A DNA stretch of 64,000 nt, taken from positions 4,497,001 to 4,561,000 of the forward strand of contig NZ_LT222319.1 in assembly GCF_900074915.1 (NCBI RefSeq). Reading direction: 5' to 3'. This document shows, in pieces, positions 34,585 through 42,782 of this stretch. The position numbers and the translations under genes were made by a program. Position 1 is the stretch's first letter. Every line of letters begins with the position of its first letter. The notes below the pieces were generated by a model that saw only the letters and a program-made list of their open reading frames with translations, was not told where the DNA came from and did not search any database. This DNA comes from Pseudomonas cerasi. Lineage in GTDB: Bacteria; Pseudomonadota; Gammaproteobacteria; Pseudomonadales; Pseudomonadaceae.

Positions 34585-35634
34585 ATGACGACTATCTTTG
34601 ACCCGATCACCCTGGGCGATCTGCAACTGCCCAACCGCATCATCATGGCCCCACTGACGCGCTGCCGTGCCGATGAAGGCCGTGTACCGAACGCGATGAT
34701 GGCCGAGTATTACGTTCAGCGTGCCTCGGCGGGCCTGATCCTGACCGAAGCCACCTCTGTGACGCCAATGGGCGTGGGCTACCCCGACACCCCGGGCATC
34801 TGGTCCAACGATCAGGTGCGTGGCTGGAGCAACATCACCAAGGCAGTGCATAACGCCGGTGGCCGCATTGCCCTGCAGTTGTGGCACGTGGGCCGTATTT
34901 CCCACCCTGCCTACCTGAACGGCGAAACCCCGGTCGCGCCAAGTGCAATCGCAGCCGAAGGCCATGTCAGCCTGATGCGTCCGATCACCCCATTGCCAAC
35001 CCCGCGGGCGCTGGAACTGGCGGAAATCGGTGACATCGTCGAGGCCTATCGCGTCGGTGCGGAAAACGCCAAGGCGGCGGGCTTCGACGGCGTGGAAGTG
35101 CATGGCGCCAACGGCTATCTGCTTGAACAGTTCCTGCTGACCGGCACCAACCAGCGCACCGACGAGTACGGCGGTTCGGTGGAAAATCGTGCGCGTCTGC
35201 TGCTGGAAGTCACGGATGCCGTCATCGAAGTCTGGGGCGCTGGCCGTGTAGGCGTTCACCTCTCGCCTCGCTTCGACATGCACGACATGAGCGATGCAAA
35301 CCGCGCCGAAACCTTCAGCTACGTGGCTAAAGAGCTCGGCAAGCGCGGTATCGCGTTCATCTGTGCCCGTGAGCGTGATGCTGAAGACAGCCTTGGCCCA
35401 CAGTTGAAGAAGGATTTCGGCGGCGTCTACATCGCCAACGAGAAATTCACCAAGGACACTGCCAATGCCTGGCTGGCAGAAGGCAAGGCCGACGCCATTG
35501 CCTTTGGCGTGCCTTACATCGCCAACCCGGACCTGCCTGAGCGTCTGGCCAGCGATGCGCCTCTGAATGAAGCCCATCCGGAAACGTTCTACGGCAAAGG
35601 GCCAGTCGGCTACATCGACTACCCACGGATGTAA
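34585..35634 (+). CDS. xenB: Xenobiotic reductase B, Old Yellow Enzyme family
   Basis: 349 residues of an FMN-dependent ene-reductase. The FMN-binding TIM barrel shows MAPLTRCRADEGRVPN, LQLWHVGRISHP, the active-site H-x-x-N in VEVHGANGYLLEQFL, QRTDEYGGSVENRARLLLEV, and a C-terminal KGPVGYIDYPRM. Reduces alkenes and nitro compounds with NAD(P)H. The final gene of the PyeR-controlled operon, followed by a terminator. The protein aligns with OYE class I throughout. Confidence 0.93.
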   Translation: MTTIFDPITLGDLQLPNRIIMAPLTRCRADEGRVPNAMMAEYYVQRASAGLILTEATSVTPMGVGYPDTPGIWSNDQVRGWSNITKAVHNAGGRIALQLWHVGRISHPAYLNGETPVAPSAIAAEGHVSLMRPITPLPTPRALELAEIGDIVEAYRVGAENAKAAGFDGVEVHGANGYLLEQFLLTGTNQRTDEYGGSVENRARLLLEVTDAVIEVWGAGRVGVHLSPRFDMHDMSDANRAETFSYVAKELGKRGIAFICARERDAEDSLGPQLKKDFGGVYIANEKFTKDTANAWLAEGKADAIAFGVPYIANPDLPERLASDAPLNEAHPETFYGKGPVGYIDYPRM

Positions 35635-35652
35635 ACCGCTGTCGTAAGACCA

Positions 35653-35682
35653 GAAACCCCGATTCGCAGGAATCGGGGTTTC
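35653..35682 (+). terminator. Intrinsic terminator after xenB
   Basis: Perfect 12-base stem GAAACCCCGATT/AATCGGGGTTTC with a 6-base loop, then TTC; 18 bases after the stop. The T run is short. Confidence 0.8.
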
Positions 35683-35760
35683 TTCGTATCTGCACCTGGA
35701 TTTACTGGCCAGCGCTCCCTCGGCGAACTGCCGCGCTGAAGGCGGCAGAGGATGCCAAGG

Positions 35761-36612
35761 TCAACGGCGTGCGTTGAGCTGTTGCGACAGGTTCTGGATC
35801 TGGCTGTTCAGGGTATTGATGTTACGAGTCACCTGAGCACGAAACGCATCGAACTCGGCCGTATTGGCTTCTGCCGAAGGCGCCGGGCGGTTTTCCTGTT
35901 CGCTTTTCAGCACCATCAGGTCCTGTTCCAGGCGTTCGACAGCGGCAGACGGGTTGCCCTGCTTTTTCAACGTGGCGACATCGGCCGCCACGCTTTTGAT
36001 CTGCGCATCCAGCTTGCCCTGATCCGCCTGAGCGGTCTTCAGGTCAGGCAACGCGGCCTTGAGCGTGGTCAGTTCAGCGACAACGCTTTTGAGCTGTTCC
36101 TGCAACTGCGCGTTTTCACTATGCTGCTGGGCGGTTTGCGCGGCCATCTGCTCCAGACGTTTGTCGAGACTGCCCTGCTGACCTTCAACGCCTTCGCGTT
36201 GTTTGTCCTGATCTTCCAGTTGCGCTTCCAGCAACTTGATACGCTGCTTGAGCGCCTCTCCATCACTGGAAAGCGCTTCGGTCGCGACCACCTTGCCGGA
36301 AATATCCTGCAAGCGCCCCGCCGCTTCTTCGCTGATGCGCGCAAAGCTTTCCTGAGTCGCGACCAACTGCTGCTCCATCAGGGAAACCTGCTGAAAGCTC
36401 CACCAGCCCAGACCGCAGAAAGCAATGAACAACGCACCGACCAACGCCCACAAAGGCCCGGTGCTCGGCGCCTTGACCTTGACTACAGGCGTGGTGCGCG
36501 AATAGACGGTGGTGCGCTCGCGTGCGCTATTGCTCGGCGCGAAGTCGTCATCATCGTCCTTGGCGCTCAGGCTGGGAACGTCATCGACGTCGTCGTAGGG
36601 ATCGTTGCGCAT
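35761..36612 (-). CDS. Membrane-anchored coiled-coil protein, unknown function
   Basis: 283 residues. An acidic disordered N-terminus with a run of five Asp (about 1-45) is followed by one membrane segment (about 52-72), and then an almost continuous coiled coil from about 75 to 280 rich in Gln, Glu, Lys and Ala heptads. Topology suggests a type II protein with the coil in the periplasm. Similar single-pass coiled-coil proteins are conserved in Pseudomonas without known function. It is followed by no obvious operon partner. Convergent with xenB. Confidence 0.75.
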   Translation of the reverse strand: MRNDPYDDVDDVPSLSAKDDDDDFAPSNSARERTTVYSRTTPVVKVKAPSTGPLWALVGALFIAFCGLGWWSFQQVSLMEQQLVATQESFARISEEAAGRLQDISGKVVATEALSSDGEALKQRIKLLEAQLEDQDKQREGVEGQQGSLDKRLEQMAAQTAQQHSENAQLQEQLKSVVAELTTLKAALPDLKTAQADQGKLDAQIKSVAADVATLKKQGNPSAAVERLEQDLMVLKSEQENRPAPSAEANTAEFDAFRAQVTRNINTLNSQIQNLSQQLNARR

Positions 36613-36710
36613 GAATAACCCTTCAGGAAGCTGTTAAATCAAAGTTCGTAGATCAAAGTTGGGCAGTATAACAACAGCGCAGAATCAATCTCACTGTGCC
36701 ACTACCGCAT

Positions 36711-37703
36711 TCAGATCGCGTGCTGTGCCTGCCACCAGCCACAGAATTCATCCAGCGCCGTCCACAGGCTGACCTGGGGCTGATAATCCAGATAATGCCT
36801 GGCGCGGCTGATATCAAGCGTGAAATCCCTGTTCATGACCTGCATGCCCACTCTCGACAGGGTAGGTTCAGGTCTGCCCGGCCACAGCATACAGGCGGCC
36901 TCATTGATCGCCGCGGCGCTGTAGGCCAGCCCGTATGAACGATAACGGGTGGCCTGAGGCAAGTGCATCTGCCGCATCACATAATTGATCGCGTCCCACA
37001 GCGGGACCGGCGTGCCATTGCTGATGTTGTAGGCCTTGCCCAGTGCAGAACCCGTTTCCAGCAAGCTGCTCAGCAGGGCTTCGTTGAGGTTCTGCATGCT
37101 GGTGAAATCCACCACGTTCAAGCCGTTGCCGACAATCGCCAGGCGCCTCTTGCGCTGCATGTGCAGCAGACGCGGGAAAATGCTGTTATCGCCCGCGCCG
37201 GTGACAAAGCGTGGCCGCAGGGCAATGACTTCCAGCCCGAACTCTTCGGCACCGAAGACCTTTTGCTCGGCCAGGTACTTGGTGGCCGCGTAGTGATTGT
37301 GAAAGCGCTTGGGCACCTGCTCTTCCTTGATGCCACGGTGCGAGTGGCCATCAAAGTAGATCGACGGCGAAGATAGATGAACCAGCCTTCGCACCCTCTG
37401 TTTCAGGCAGCCCTCGACGATGTTTTCCGTGAGCTGCACGTTGCCCTGCATGAAATCCTGGCGACGTCCCCACGTACCGACCGAGCCCGCGCAATGCACG
37501 ACCGCTTCCACGTCATCGCACAGTGCGCGCACCAGATAAGGATCGGCGAGGTCGCCCTGAATAAACTCGGCACCGCGCCTGACCAGGTGCTCGACACCTT
37601 CGGCACGACGGCCATTGATCCGCACGCTCATGCCCTGCTCAAGGGCAAAACGCGCAAAGCGTCCGCCGATGAAGCCGCTCGCGCCGGTGACCAGAATCTT
37701 CAT
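36711..37703 (-). CDS. NAD-dependent epimerase/dehydratase (extended short-chain dehydrogenase)
   Basis: 330 residues. The N-terminal Rossmann motif is GASGFIGG (about 7-14), and the catalytic residues are Ser in LSSPS and YAATK (Tyr/Lys). The C-terminal substrate domain has a stretch RYRSYGLAYSAAAINEA. The family includes sugar epimerases and 3-beta-hydroxysteroid dehydrogenase-like enzymes; the lack of sugar-nucleotide genes nearby leaves the substrate open. Single gene, 98 bases from the coiled-coil gene. Confidence 0.85.
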   Translation of the reverse strand: MKILVTGASGFIGGRFARFALEQGMSVRINGRRAEGVEHLVRRGAEFIQGDLADPYLVRALCDDVEAVVHCAGSVGTWGRRQDFMQGNVQLTENIVEGCLKQRVRRLVHLSSPSIYFDGHSHRGIKEEQVPKRFHNHYAATKYLAEQKVFGAEEFGLEVIALRPRFVTGAGDNSIFPRLLHMQRKRRLAIVGNGLNVVDFTSMQNLNEALLSSLLETGSALGKAYNISNGTPVPLWDAINYVMRQMHLPQATRYRSYGLAYSAAAINEAACMLWPGRPEPTLSRVGMQVMNRDFTLDISRARHYLDYQPQVSLWTALDEFCGWWQAQHAI

Positions 37704-37777
37704 TTACCGCTCCGTTAACGCGTCTGCAGGAAAGGCAAAACCCTGCCTGCATGGATTACACATGATCCTGTTGACGA

Positions 37778-38677
37778 TCAGTCTTCGCTCAGCGGCACCA
37801 GCCAGTGAGCCGAATGTTGCGCAAGATGTTCGGTGAGGCGCGTCAGAAGCTGTCCACCATTGCGCCAATGATGCCAGTAGAGCGGCACATCGATGCAACG
37901 GTCCGGCAGTAATTCGAGCAGCGTGCCGTTGCGCAACTGGTCGCGCACCTGCAACTCGGGCGCCAGCCCCCAGCCCATGCCCGCCTCGATCATACGGATG
38001 AAACCTTCGGAGGAAGGACACAAATGATGCTCGAAGCCGTCCTGAACACCCAACATAGCCAGATACCGATGCTGCAGAAGATCGTCCGGGCCGTATACCA
38101 AGGCAGCGGATCTGACGAGCGTCTCTGGGCTGACACCGTCCGGAAAATGGCGGGCGATGAACGCGGGACTGGCCAGCGCCCGATAGCGCATGGCCCCCAG
38201 CAACTGACTGCGGGCCCCCGCCACCGGACGCTCGCTGCCACACAGGCAGGCCGCCACCTCACCGGCGCGCATGCGCTTGAGGCCTACGTCCTGATCTTCG
38301 ACAACCAGATCCAGCAGCAAACGGTGTTGCGTACAAAACGCGCCAATGGCCGGCGCCCACCAGGTTGCCAGACTGTCGGCATTCAAGGCGATTCGCAAAC
38401 GCTCGGGCATGCTCTCCTCGTCCAGTGCCGGTACCTGACTTTGCAGATCGCGCTCCAGCAGGCGGACCTGCTGCACGTGATTGAGCAGGCGCCGGCCGAT
38501 GTCGGTCGGGCTCGGCGGCGTGGCACGTACCAGCACCGGCAGGCCAATGCGCGCCTCCAGCAATTTGATGCGTTGCGAGACTGCTGACTGAGAAAGCCCG
38601 AGCACCTGAGCGGCGCGCTCGAACCCGGCCTGCTCGATCACGGCCGCCAGCGCCGACAGCAATTTGTAGTCGAACAT
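37778..38677 (-). CDS. argP: LysR-type regulator ArgP (IciA)
   Basis: 299 residues from the ATG at 38677. The typical start MFDYKLLSALAAVIEQAGFERAA and recognition segment GLSQSAVSQRIKLLEARIG identify ArgP. The effector domain covers about 90-290. ArgP senses lysine and arginine and activates the neighbouring divergent exporter gene. The divergent argP-lysE arrangement with a 94-base AT-rich shared promoter (38678-38771) is present here, so this control is expected. Confidence 0.9.
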   Translation of the reverse strand: MFDYKLLSALAAVIEQAGFERAAQVLGLSQSAVSQRIKLLEARIGLPVLVRATPPSPTDIGRRLLNHVQQVRLLERDLQSQVPALDEESMPERLRIALNADSLATWWAPAIGAFCTQHRLLLDLVVEDQDVGLKRMRAGEVAACLCGSERPVAGARSQLLGAMRYRALASPAFIARHFPDGVSPETLVRSAALVYGPDDLLQHRYLAMLGVQDGFEHHLCPSSEGFIRMIEAGMGWGLAPELQVRDQLRNGTLLELLPDRCIDVPLYWHHWRNGGQLLTRLTEHLAQHSAHWLVPLSED

Positions 38678-38771
38678 CAGTTTTCCTAATGAGCAATGAA
38701 GATTATTGGTTTTCCTTATAACCCTCACCCTCTGAGAATGGCTACCTGAATCCGCTCAATGGAACATCCTC

Positions 38772-39374
38772 ATGTGGCAAAGCTACCTCAATGGGCTGCT
38801 GATCGCGGCAGGCCTGATCATGGCGATCGGTACTCAAAATGCTTTTGTGCTGGCTCAGGGCCTGCGTCGTGAACATCATGTGGCCGTGGCGATGCTGTGC
38901 ATTGTCTGCGACGCCATCCTGGTGGCTGCAGGCGTGTTCGGTCTGGCCAATGTGCTGGCGGAGAATCCGACGCTGCTGGCGGTGGCGCGCTGGGGCGGCG
39001 TGATATTCCTGAGCTGGTATGGCCTGCAGGCATTACGCCGCGCCTGCTCACGGCAGAGCCTGGAACACAGCGCAGCGGTTGGCAGAAAATCACTGCGCAC
39101 CGTGTTGCTCAGCGCATTGGCCGTTACCTTGCTCAACCCGCATGTCTATCTGGGCACCGTGTTGCTGATTGGCTCGCTGGGCGCACAACAGGGCGTGCCT
39201 GGCGCGTATGTCGCCGGTGCAGCCAGCGCTTCGCTGCTGTGGTTCTCGAGCCTCGCCCTGGGCGCGGCATGGCTGGCTCCCTGGCTGGCCCGACCTGCCA
39301 CCTGGCGGATGCTGGACCTGATGATCGCAGTGATGATGTTCAGCGTGGCCGTGCAGTTGATCCGCTCGGCCTGA
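38772..39374 (+). CDS. lysE: LysE/ArgO family basic amino-acid exporter
   Basis: 200 residues with about six membrane segments. The N-terminus has the LysE-family start LNGLLIAAGLIMAIGTQNAFVLAQGLRREH, and an aspartate is conserved in VCDAILVAAGVFGLA. Exports arginine or lysine. Next to the gene for its activator ArgP. Which of the two amino acids it favours cannot be told from sequence. Confidence 0.9.
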   Translation: MWQSYLNGLLIAAGLIMAIGTQNAFVLAQGLRREHHVAVAMLCIVCDAILVAAGVFGLANVLAENPTLLAVARWGGVIFLSWYGLQALRRACSRQSLEHSAAVGRKSLRTVLLSALAVTLLNPHVYLGTVLLIGSLGAQQGVPGAYVAGAASASLLWFSSLALGAAWLAPWLARPATWRMLDLMIAVMMFSVAVQLIRSA

Positions 39375-39440
39375 CGGATTTCATGACCGCAGAGTCAAAC
39401 CCGTGGGAACCTCTATCCCACACAGTTGTTGCGTGGTTAA

Positions 39441-39476
39441 GGCGCAGACCCGGTGCTATGATCCGGGGTCTGCGCC
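39441..39476 (+). promoter_or_regulatory. sodB promoter with extended -10 enclosed in an inverted repeat
   Basis: A 13-base arm at 39441-39453 (GGCGCAGACCCGG) is complementary to 39463-39476, with one extra G in the right arm. The 9-base spacer is TGCTATGAT, an extended -10 element (TGn-TATGAT, 39454-39462). Transcription would start near the right arm, about 95 bases before sodB. A dyad centred on the -10 suggests an operator for a repressor, or a DNA structure. Which protein binds is unknown. Confidence 0.55.
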
Positions 39477-39566
39477 GCAAAAGAGTAAAACTCCCGGTGC
39501 ATGCTGTATCTGGCCGCCCGTGATCGGCCGTGCGACTACCGCAATTGACCTGAAAGGAGATAAACC

Positions 39567-40148
39567 ATGGCTTTTGAATTGCCGCCACTGCCCTACGCCA
39601 AAGACGCTCTGGTGCCGCACATTTCTGCGGAGACTCTGGAATATCACCACGACAAGCACCACAACACCTACGTCGTGAACCTGAACAACCTGGTGCCTGG
39701 CACCGAGTTCGAAGGCAAGACACTGGAAGAGATCATCAAGACCTCCTCGGGCGGTATCTTCAACAACGCCGCTCAGGTCTGGAACCACACGTTCTACTGG
39801 AACTGCCTGGCTCCTAACGCTGGCGGCGAGCCTACCGGCGCTCTGGCCGAAGCCATCAACAAGGCGTTCGGTTCCTTCGACAAGTTCAAGGAAGAGTTCA
39901 GCAAGACTTCCATCGGCACTTTCGGCTCCGGCTGGGGCTGGCTGGTGAAGAAGGCTGATGGCTCCCTGGCACTGGCCAGCACCATCGGTGCCGGCAACCC
40001 GCTGACCAGCGGCGACACCCCGCTGCTGACCTGCGATGTGTGGGAACACGCCTACTACATCGACTACCGCAATCTGCGTCCGAAGTACGTAGAGGCGTTC
40101 TGGAACCTGGTGAACTGGGACTTCGTGGCCAAGCAATTCGCAGCCTGA
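39567..40148 (+). CDS. sodB: Iron superoxide dismutase
   Basis: 193 residues, cytoplasmic. Metal ligands are in the expected places: His27 (TLEYHHDKHH), His in QVWNHTFYW (about 74), and Asp/His in DVWEHAYYIDY (about 157 and 161). The residues GGIFNNAAQVWNH and GSGWGWL are typical of the iron rather than manganese form. AAGGAG lies 8 bases before the ATG. In Pseudomonas sodB is kept up in iron-rich conditions through Fur and the PrrF RNAs; no site for these can be confirmed by eye here. Confidence 0.96.
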   Translation: MAFELPPLPYAKDALVPHISAETLEYHHDKHHNTYVVNLNNLVPGTEFEGKTLEEIIKTSSGGIFNNAAQVWNHTFYWNCLAPNAGGEPTGALAEAINKAFGSFDKFKEEFSKTSIGTFGSGWGWLVKKADGSLALASTIGAGNPLTSGDTPLLTCDVWEHAYYIDYRNLRPKYVEAFWNLVNWDFVAKQFAA

Positions 40149-40163
40149 TTCCAGCTTCATCGA

Positions 40164-40190
40164 AAAACCCGGCCTCGCGTCGGGTTTTTT
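40164..40190 (+). terminator. Intrinsic terminator of sodB
   Basis: Stem AAAACCCG/CGGGTTTT with a 9-base loop and six T at the end; 15 bases after the stop. Confidence 0.88.
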
Positions 40191-40551
40191 ATGTTTCCCG
40201 GCCTGTAAGGGCCGCCTGCCAGACGTTTGTTTCACATATAGCGTCAACCGCCTGCCTGCCGGTCAGGCGAATCGCAAATCTTTTTTCGCCTGCCGCTCGT
40301 ACTTTGTGTATTGTCGGAAAACGCTCGCTGACTCGTAATACAACTTAATTCTCTATGACGTAATTCTTTACAGTGTTCTGCTCTAGTTACCTACCTGGCC
40401 ACCCGACGCATTGAGGTGGCTTTGGCCAGCAGGTGCAAGGAACGCGAAGATCAGCCAGGCGCACCGGTTGTGACAAGGTCACGGCGTGCGGGTCTGGTTT
40501 TTCGAGGGTCATGAGGCGATATGCCCTCCGACACTAACTAAGGAACGGCCA
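40191..40551 (+). promoter_or_regulatory. Intergenic leader region before bifA
   Basis: 361 bases with no gene. It contains a perfect 8-base inverted repeat CAGGCGAA/TTCGCCTG (40264-40271 and 40285-40292) enclosing a T run, an AT-rich stretch (about 40335-40380) suited to a promoter, and a second stem GCCACC/GGTGGC near 40399-40421. The long leader leaves room for regulation of bifA; nothing specific is recognised. Confidence 0.35.
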
Positions 40552-42603
40552 TTGAAGCTGGAACTCAAGAACAGCCTGTCGGTAAAGTTGCTGCGCGTTG
40601 TGCTGCTTTCGGCGCTTCTGGTAGGCGTCCTGCTCAGCTGTGCGCAAATCGTATTCGACGCCTACAAGACACGTCAGGCTGTGGCGAGCGACGCCGAGCG
40701 GATTCTCGGCATGTTCCGCGATCCGTCGACACAGGCCGTCTACAGCCTGGACCGCGAGATGGGCATGCAGGTGATCGAAGGCCTGTTCCAGGATGACTCC
40801 GTGCGCATGGCGTCCATCGGGCACCCTAACGAAAGCCTGCTCGCCGAGAAAGACCGGCCGCTGAAGACGTCCCCTACGCGGTGGCTGACAGACCTCATCC
40901 TTGGCCAGGAACGCAGCTTCACCACTCAACTGGTAGGCCGCAGCCCCTACAGCGAGTATTACGGCGACCTGCGCATCACGCTGGACACGGCCAATTACGG
41001 TGAAAGCTTTCTGGTCAATGCCGGAATCATCTTTGTCGCGGGCGTGCTGCGTGCGCTGGCAATGGGGCTGGTGCTGTATCTGGTCTATCACTGGCTGCTG
41101 ACCAAGCCGCTGTCGAAGATCATCGAGCACCTGATCGCGATCAACCCCGACCGCCCCAGCGAACACCAATTGCCGTTGCTTAAAGGCCACGAGAAAAACG
41201 AATTGGGGATCTGGGTCAACACCGCCAACCAGTTGCTGGCTTCCATCGAACGCCACACTTACCTGCGCCATGAGGCCGAAAACAATCTGCAGCGCATGGC
41301 GCAGTACGATTTCCTCACCGGTCTGCCCAACCGACTTCAGTTGCAGACCGGGCTGGACAGGATTCTGGAAGATGCAGGACGCCAGCAACACCGAGTGGCG
41401 GTATTGTGCGTGGGTCTGGATGACTTCAAGGGCATCAACGAACAGTTCAGCTACCAGTCCGGCGATCAATTGCTGCTCGCACTCGCTGACCGTCTGCGCG
41501 CGCACAGCGTGCGACTCGGGGCACTGGCGCGCCTGGGCGGCGACCAGTTTGCGCTGGTGCAATCCAACATCGAGCAGCCCTACGAGGCGGCAGAGCTGGC
41601 GCAAAATATTCTGGATGAGCTGGAAGCGCCGTTCATCGTCGGTGATCAACAGATTCGACTGCGGGCAACCATCGGCATCACCCTGTTTCCCGAAGACGGC
41701 GACAGCACCGAGAAGCTGCTGCAAAAAGCCGAGCAGACCATGACGCTGGCCAAGGCCCGCTCGCGTAACCGTTATCAGTTCTACATCGCCAGCGTAGACA
41801 GCGAAATGCGCCGCCGCCGCGAACTTGAAAAAGACCTGCGCGAAGCCCTGCCACTCAATCAGTTGTATCTGGTCTATCAACCGCAGATCAGCTATCGCGA
41901 TCACCGTATCGTCGGCGTGGAAGCGCTGATCCGCTGGCAGCATCCGGAACATGGCTTGGTGCCGCCGGACGTATTCATCCCGCTGGCCGAACAGAACGGC
42001 AGCATCATCGCCATCGGGGAATGGGTGCTGGATCAGGCCTGCCGCCAACTGCGCGAATGGCTCGACCAGGGTTTTACCGACTTGCGCATGGCAGTCAACC
42101 TGTCGACTGTGCAGTTGCATCACGCGGAGTTGCCGCGTGTGGTCAACAACCTGCTGCAGATCTATCGCTTGCCACCGCGCAGCCTGGAACTGGAAGTGAC
42201 CGAAACCGGGCTGATGGAAGATATCAACACCGCCGCCCAGCACCTGTTGAGCTTGCGACGCTCCGGCGCCTTGATTGCCATTGATGACTTCGGCACCGGC
42301 TACTCATCGCTGAGCTACCTGAAAAGTCTGCCGCTGGACAAGATCAAGATTGACCGCAGCTTCGTGCAGGACCTGATCGACGACGACGATGACGCCACCA
42401 TCGTGCGAGCCATTATCCAGTTGGGCAAAAGCCTGGGCATGCAAGTCATTGCCGAAGGCGTAGAGACCGTCGAGCAGGAGGCCTACGTGGTGACCGAGGG
42501 CTGTCATGAAGGCCAGGGCTATCTGTACAGCAAGCCGTTGCAGGGTCGGGAGTTGCTGGCTTACCTCAAGCAGTCGCGTCAGGACCACGCCACCAGCCTG
42601 TGA
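40552..42603 (+). CDS. bifA: c-di-GMP phosphodiesterase BifA (degenerate GGDEF + EAL)
   Basis: 683 residues beginning with TTG at 40552, preceded by AAGGA at 9 bases; the protein then starts KLELKNSLSVKLLRVVLLSA as BifA does. A further upstream in-frame ATG at 40486 lacks support. Two membrane segments (about 12-33 and 160-185) flank a periplasmic domain. A short HAMP-like region follows, then a GGDEF domain with the motif altered to GGDQF, and an EAL domain with EALIRW, the DDFGTGYSS loop and AEGVET intact. It therefore hydrolyses c-di-GMP and lowers its level, favouring motility over biofilm. Same sodB-bifA order as P. aeruginosa. Confidence 0.93.
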   Translation: MKLELKNSLSVKLLRVVLLSALLVGVLLSCAQIVFDAYKTRQAVASDAERILGMFRDPSTQAVYSLDREMGMQVIEGLFQDDSVRMASIGHPNESLLAEKDRPLKTSPTRWLTDLILGQERSFTTQLVGRSPYSEYYGDLRITLDTANYGESFLVNAGIIFVAGVLRALAMGLVLYLVYHWLLTKPLSKIIEHLIAINPDRPSEHQLPLLKGHEKNELGIWVNTANQLLASIERHTYLRHEAENNLQRMAQYDFLTGLPNRLQLQTGLDRILEDAGRQQHRVAVLCVGLDDFKGINEQFSYQSGDQLLLALADRLRAHSVRLGALARLGGDQFALVQSNIEQPYEAAELAQNILDELEAPFIVGDQQIRLRATIGITLFPEDGDSTEKLLQKAEQTMTLAKARSRNRYQFYIASVDSEMRRRRELEKDLREALPLNQLYLVYQPQISYRDHRIVGVEALIRWQHPEHGLVPPDVFIPLAEQNGSIIAIGEWVLDQACRQLREWLDQGFTDLRMAVNLSTVQLHHAELPRVVNNLLQIYRLPPRSLELEVTETGLMEDINTAAQHLLSLRRSGALIAIDDFGTGYSSLSYLKSLPLDKIKIDRSFVQDLIDDDDDATIVRAIIQLGKSLGMQVIAEGVETVEQEAYVVTEGCHEGQGYLYSKPLQGRELLAYLKQSRQDHATSL

Positions 42604-42782
42604 GCCGACCTGCACACTTCCGGCCATTCACGTCATCTTGAAACCGACTGTTACAACCTGCCGGATGTCCGAATACGCCGACACAGGCTTTTTGCCTTTA
42701 CACCGAATGCAAATCTTTCGCATTATGTCGCAGATTTTATGGGCGCACCCCGCCATCACCTTTATCGACGCAGGATTCCGTC

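Noticed and set aside
40534..42243. 569-codon reverse frame opposite bifA
   Set aside because: Shadow frame of BifA; Gln/Val/Leu-rich with no domain.
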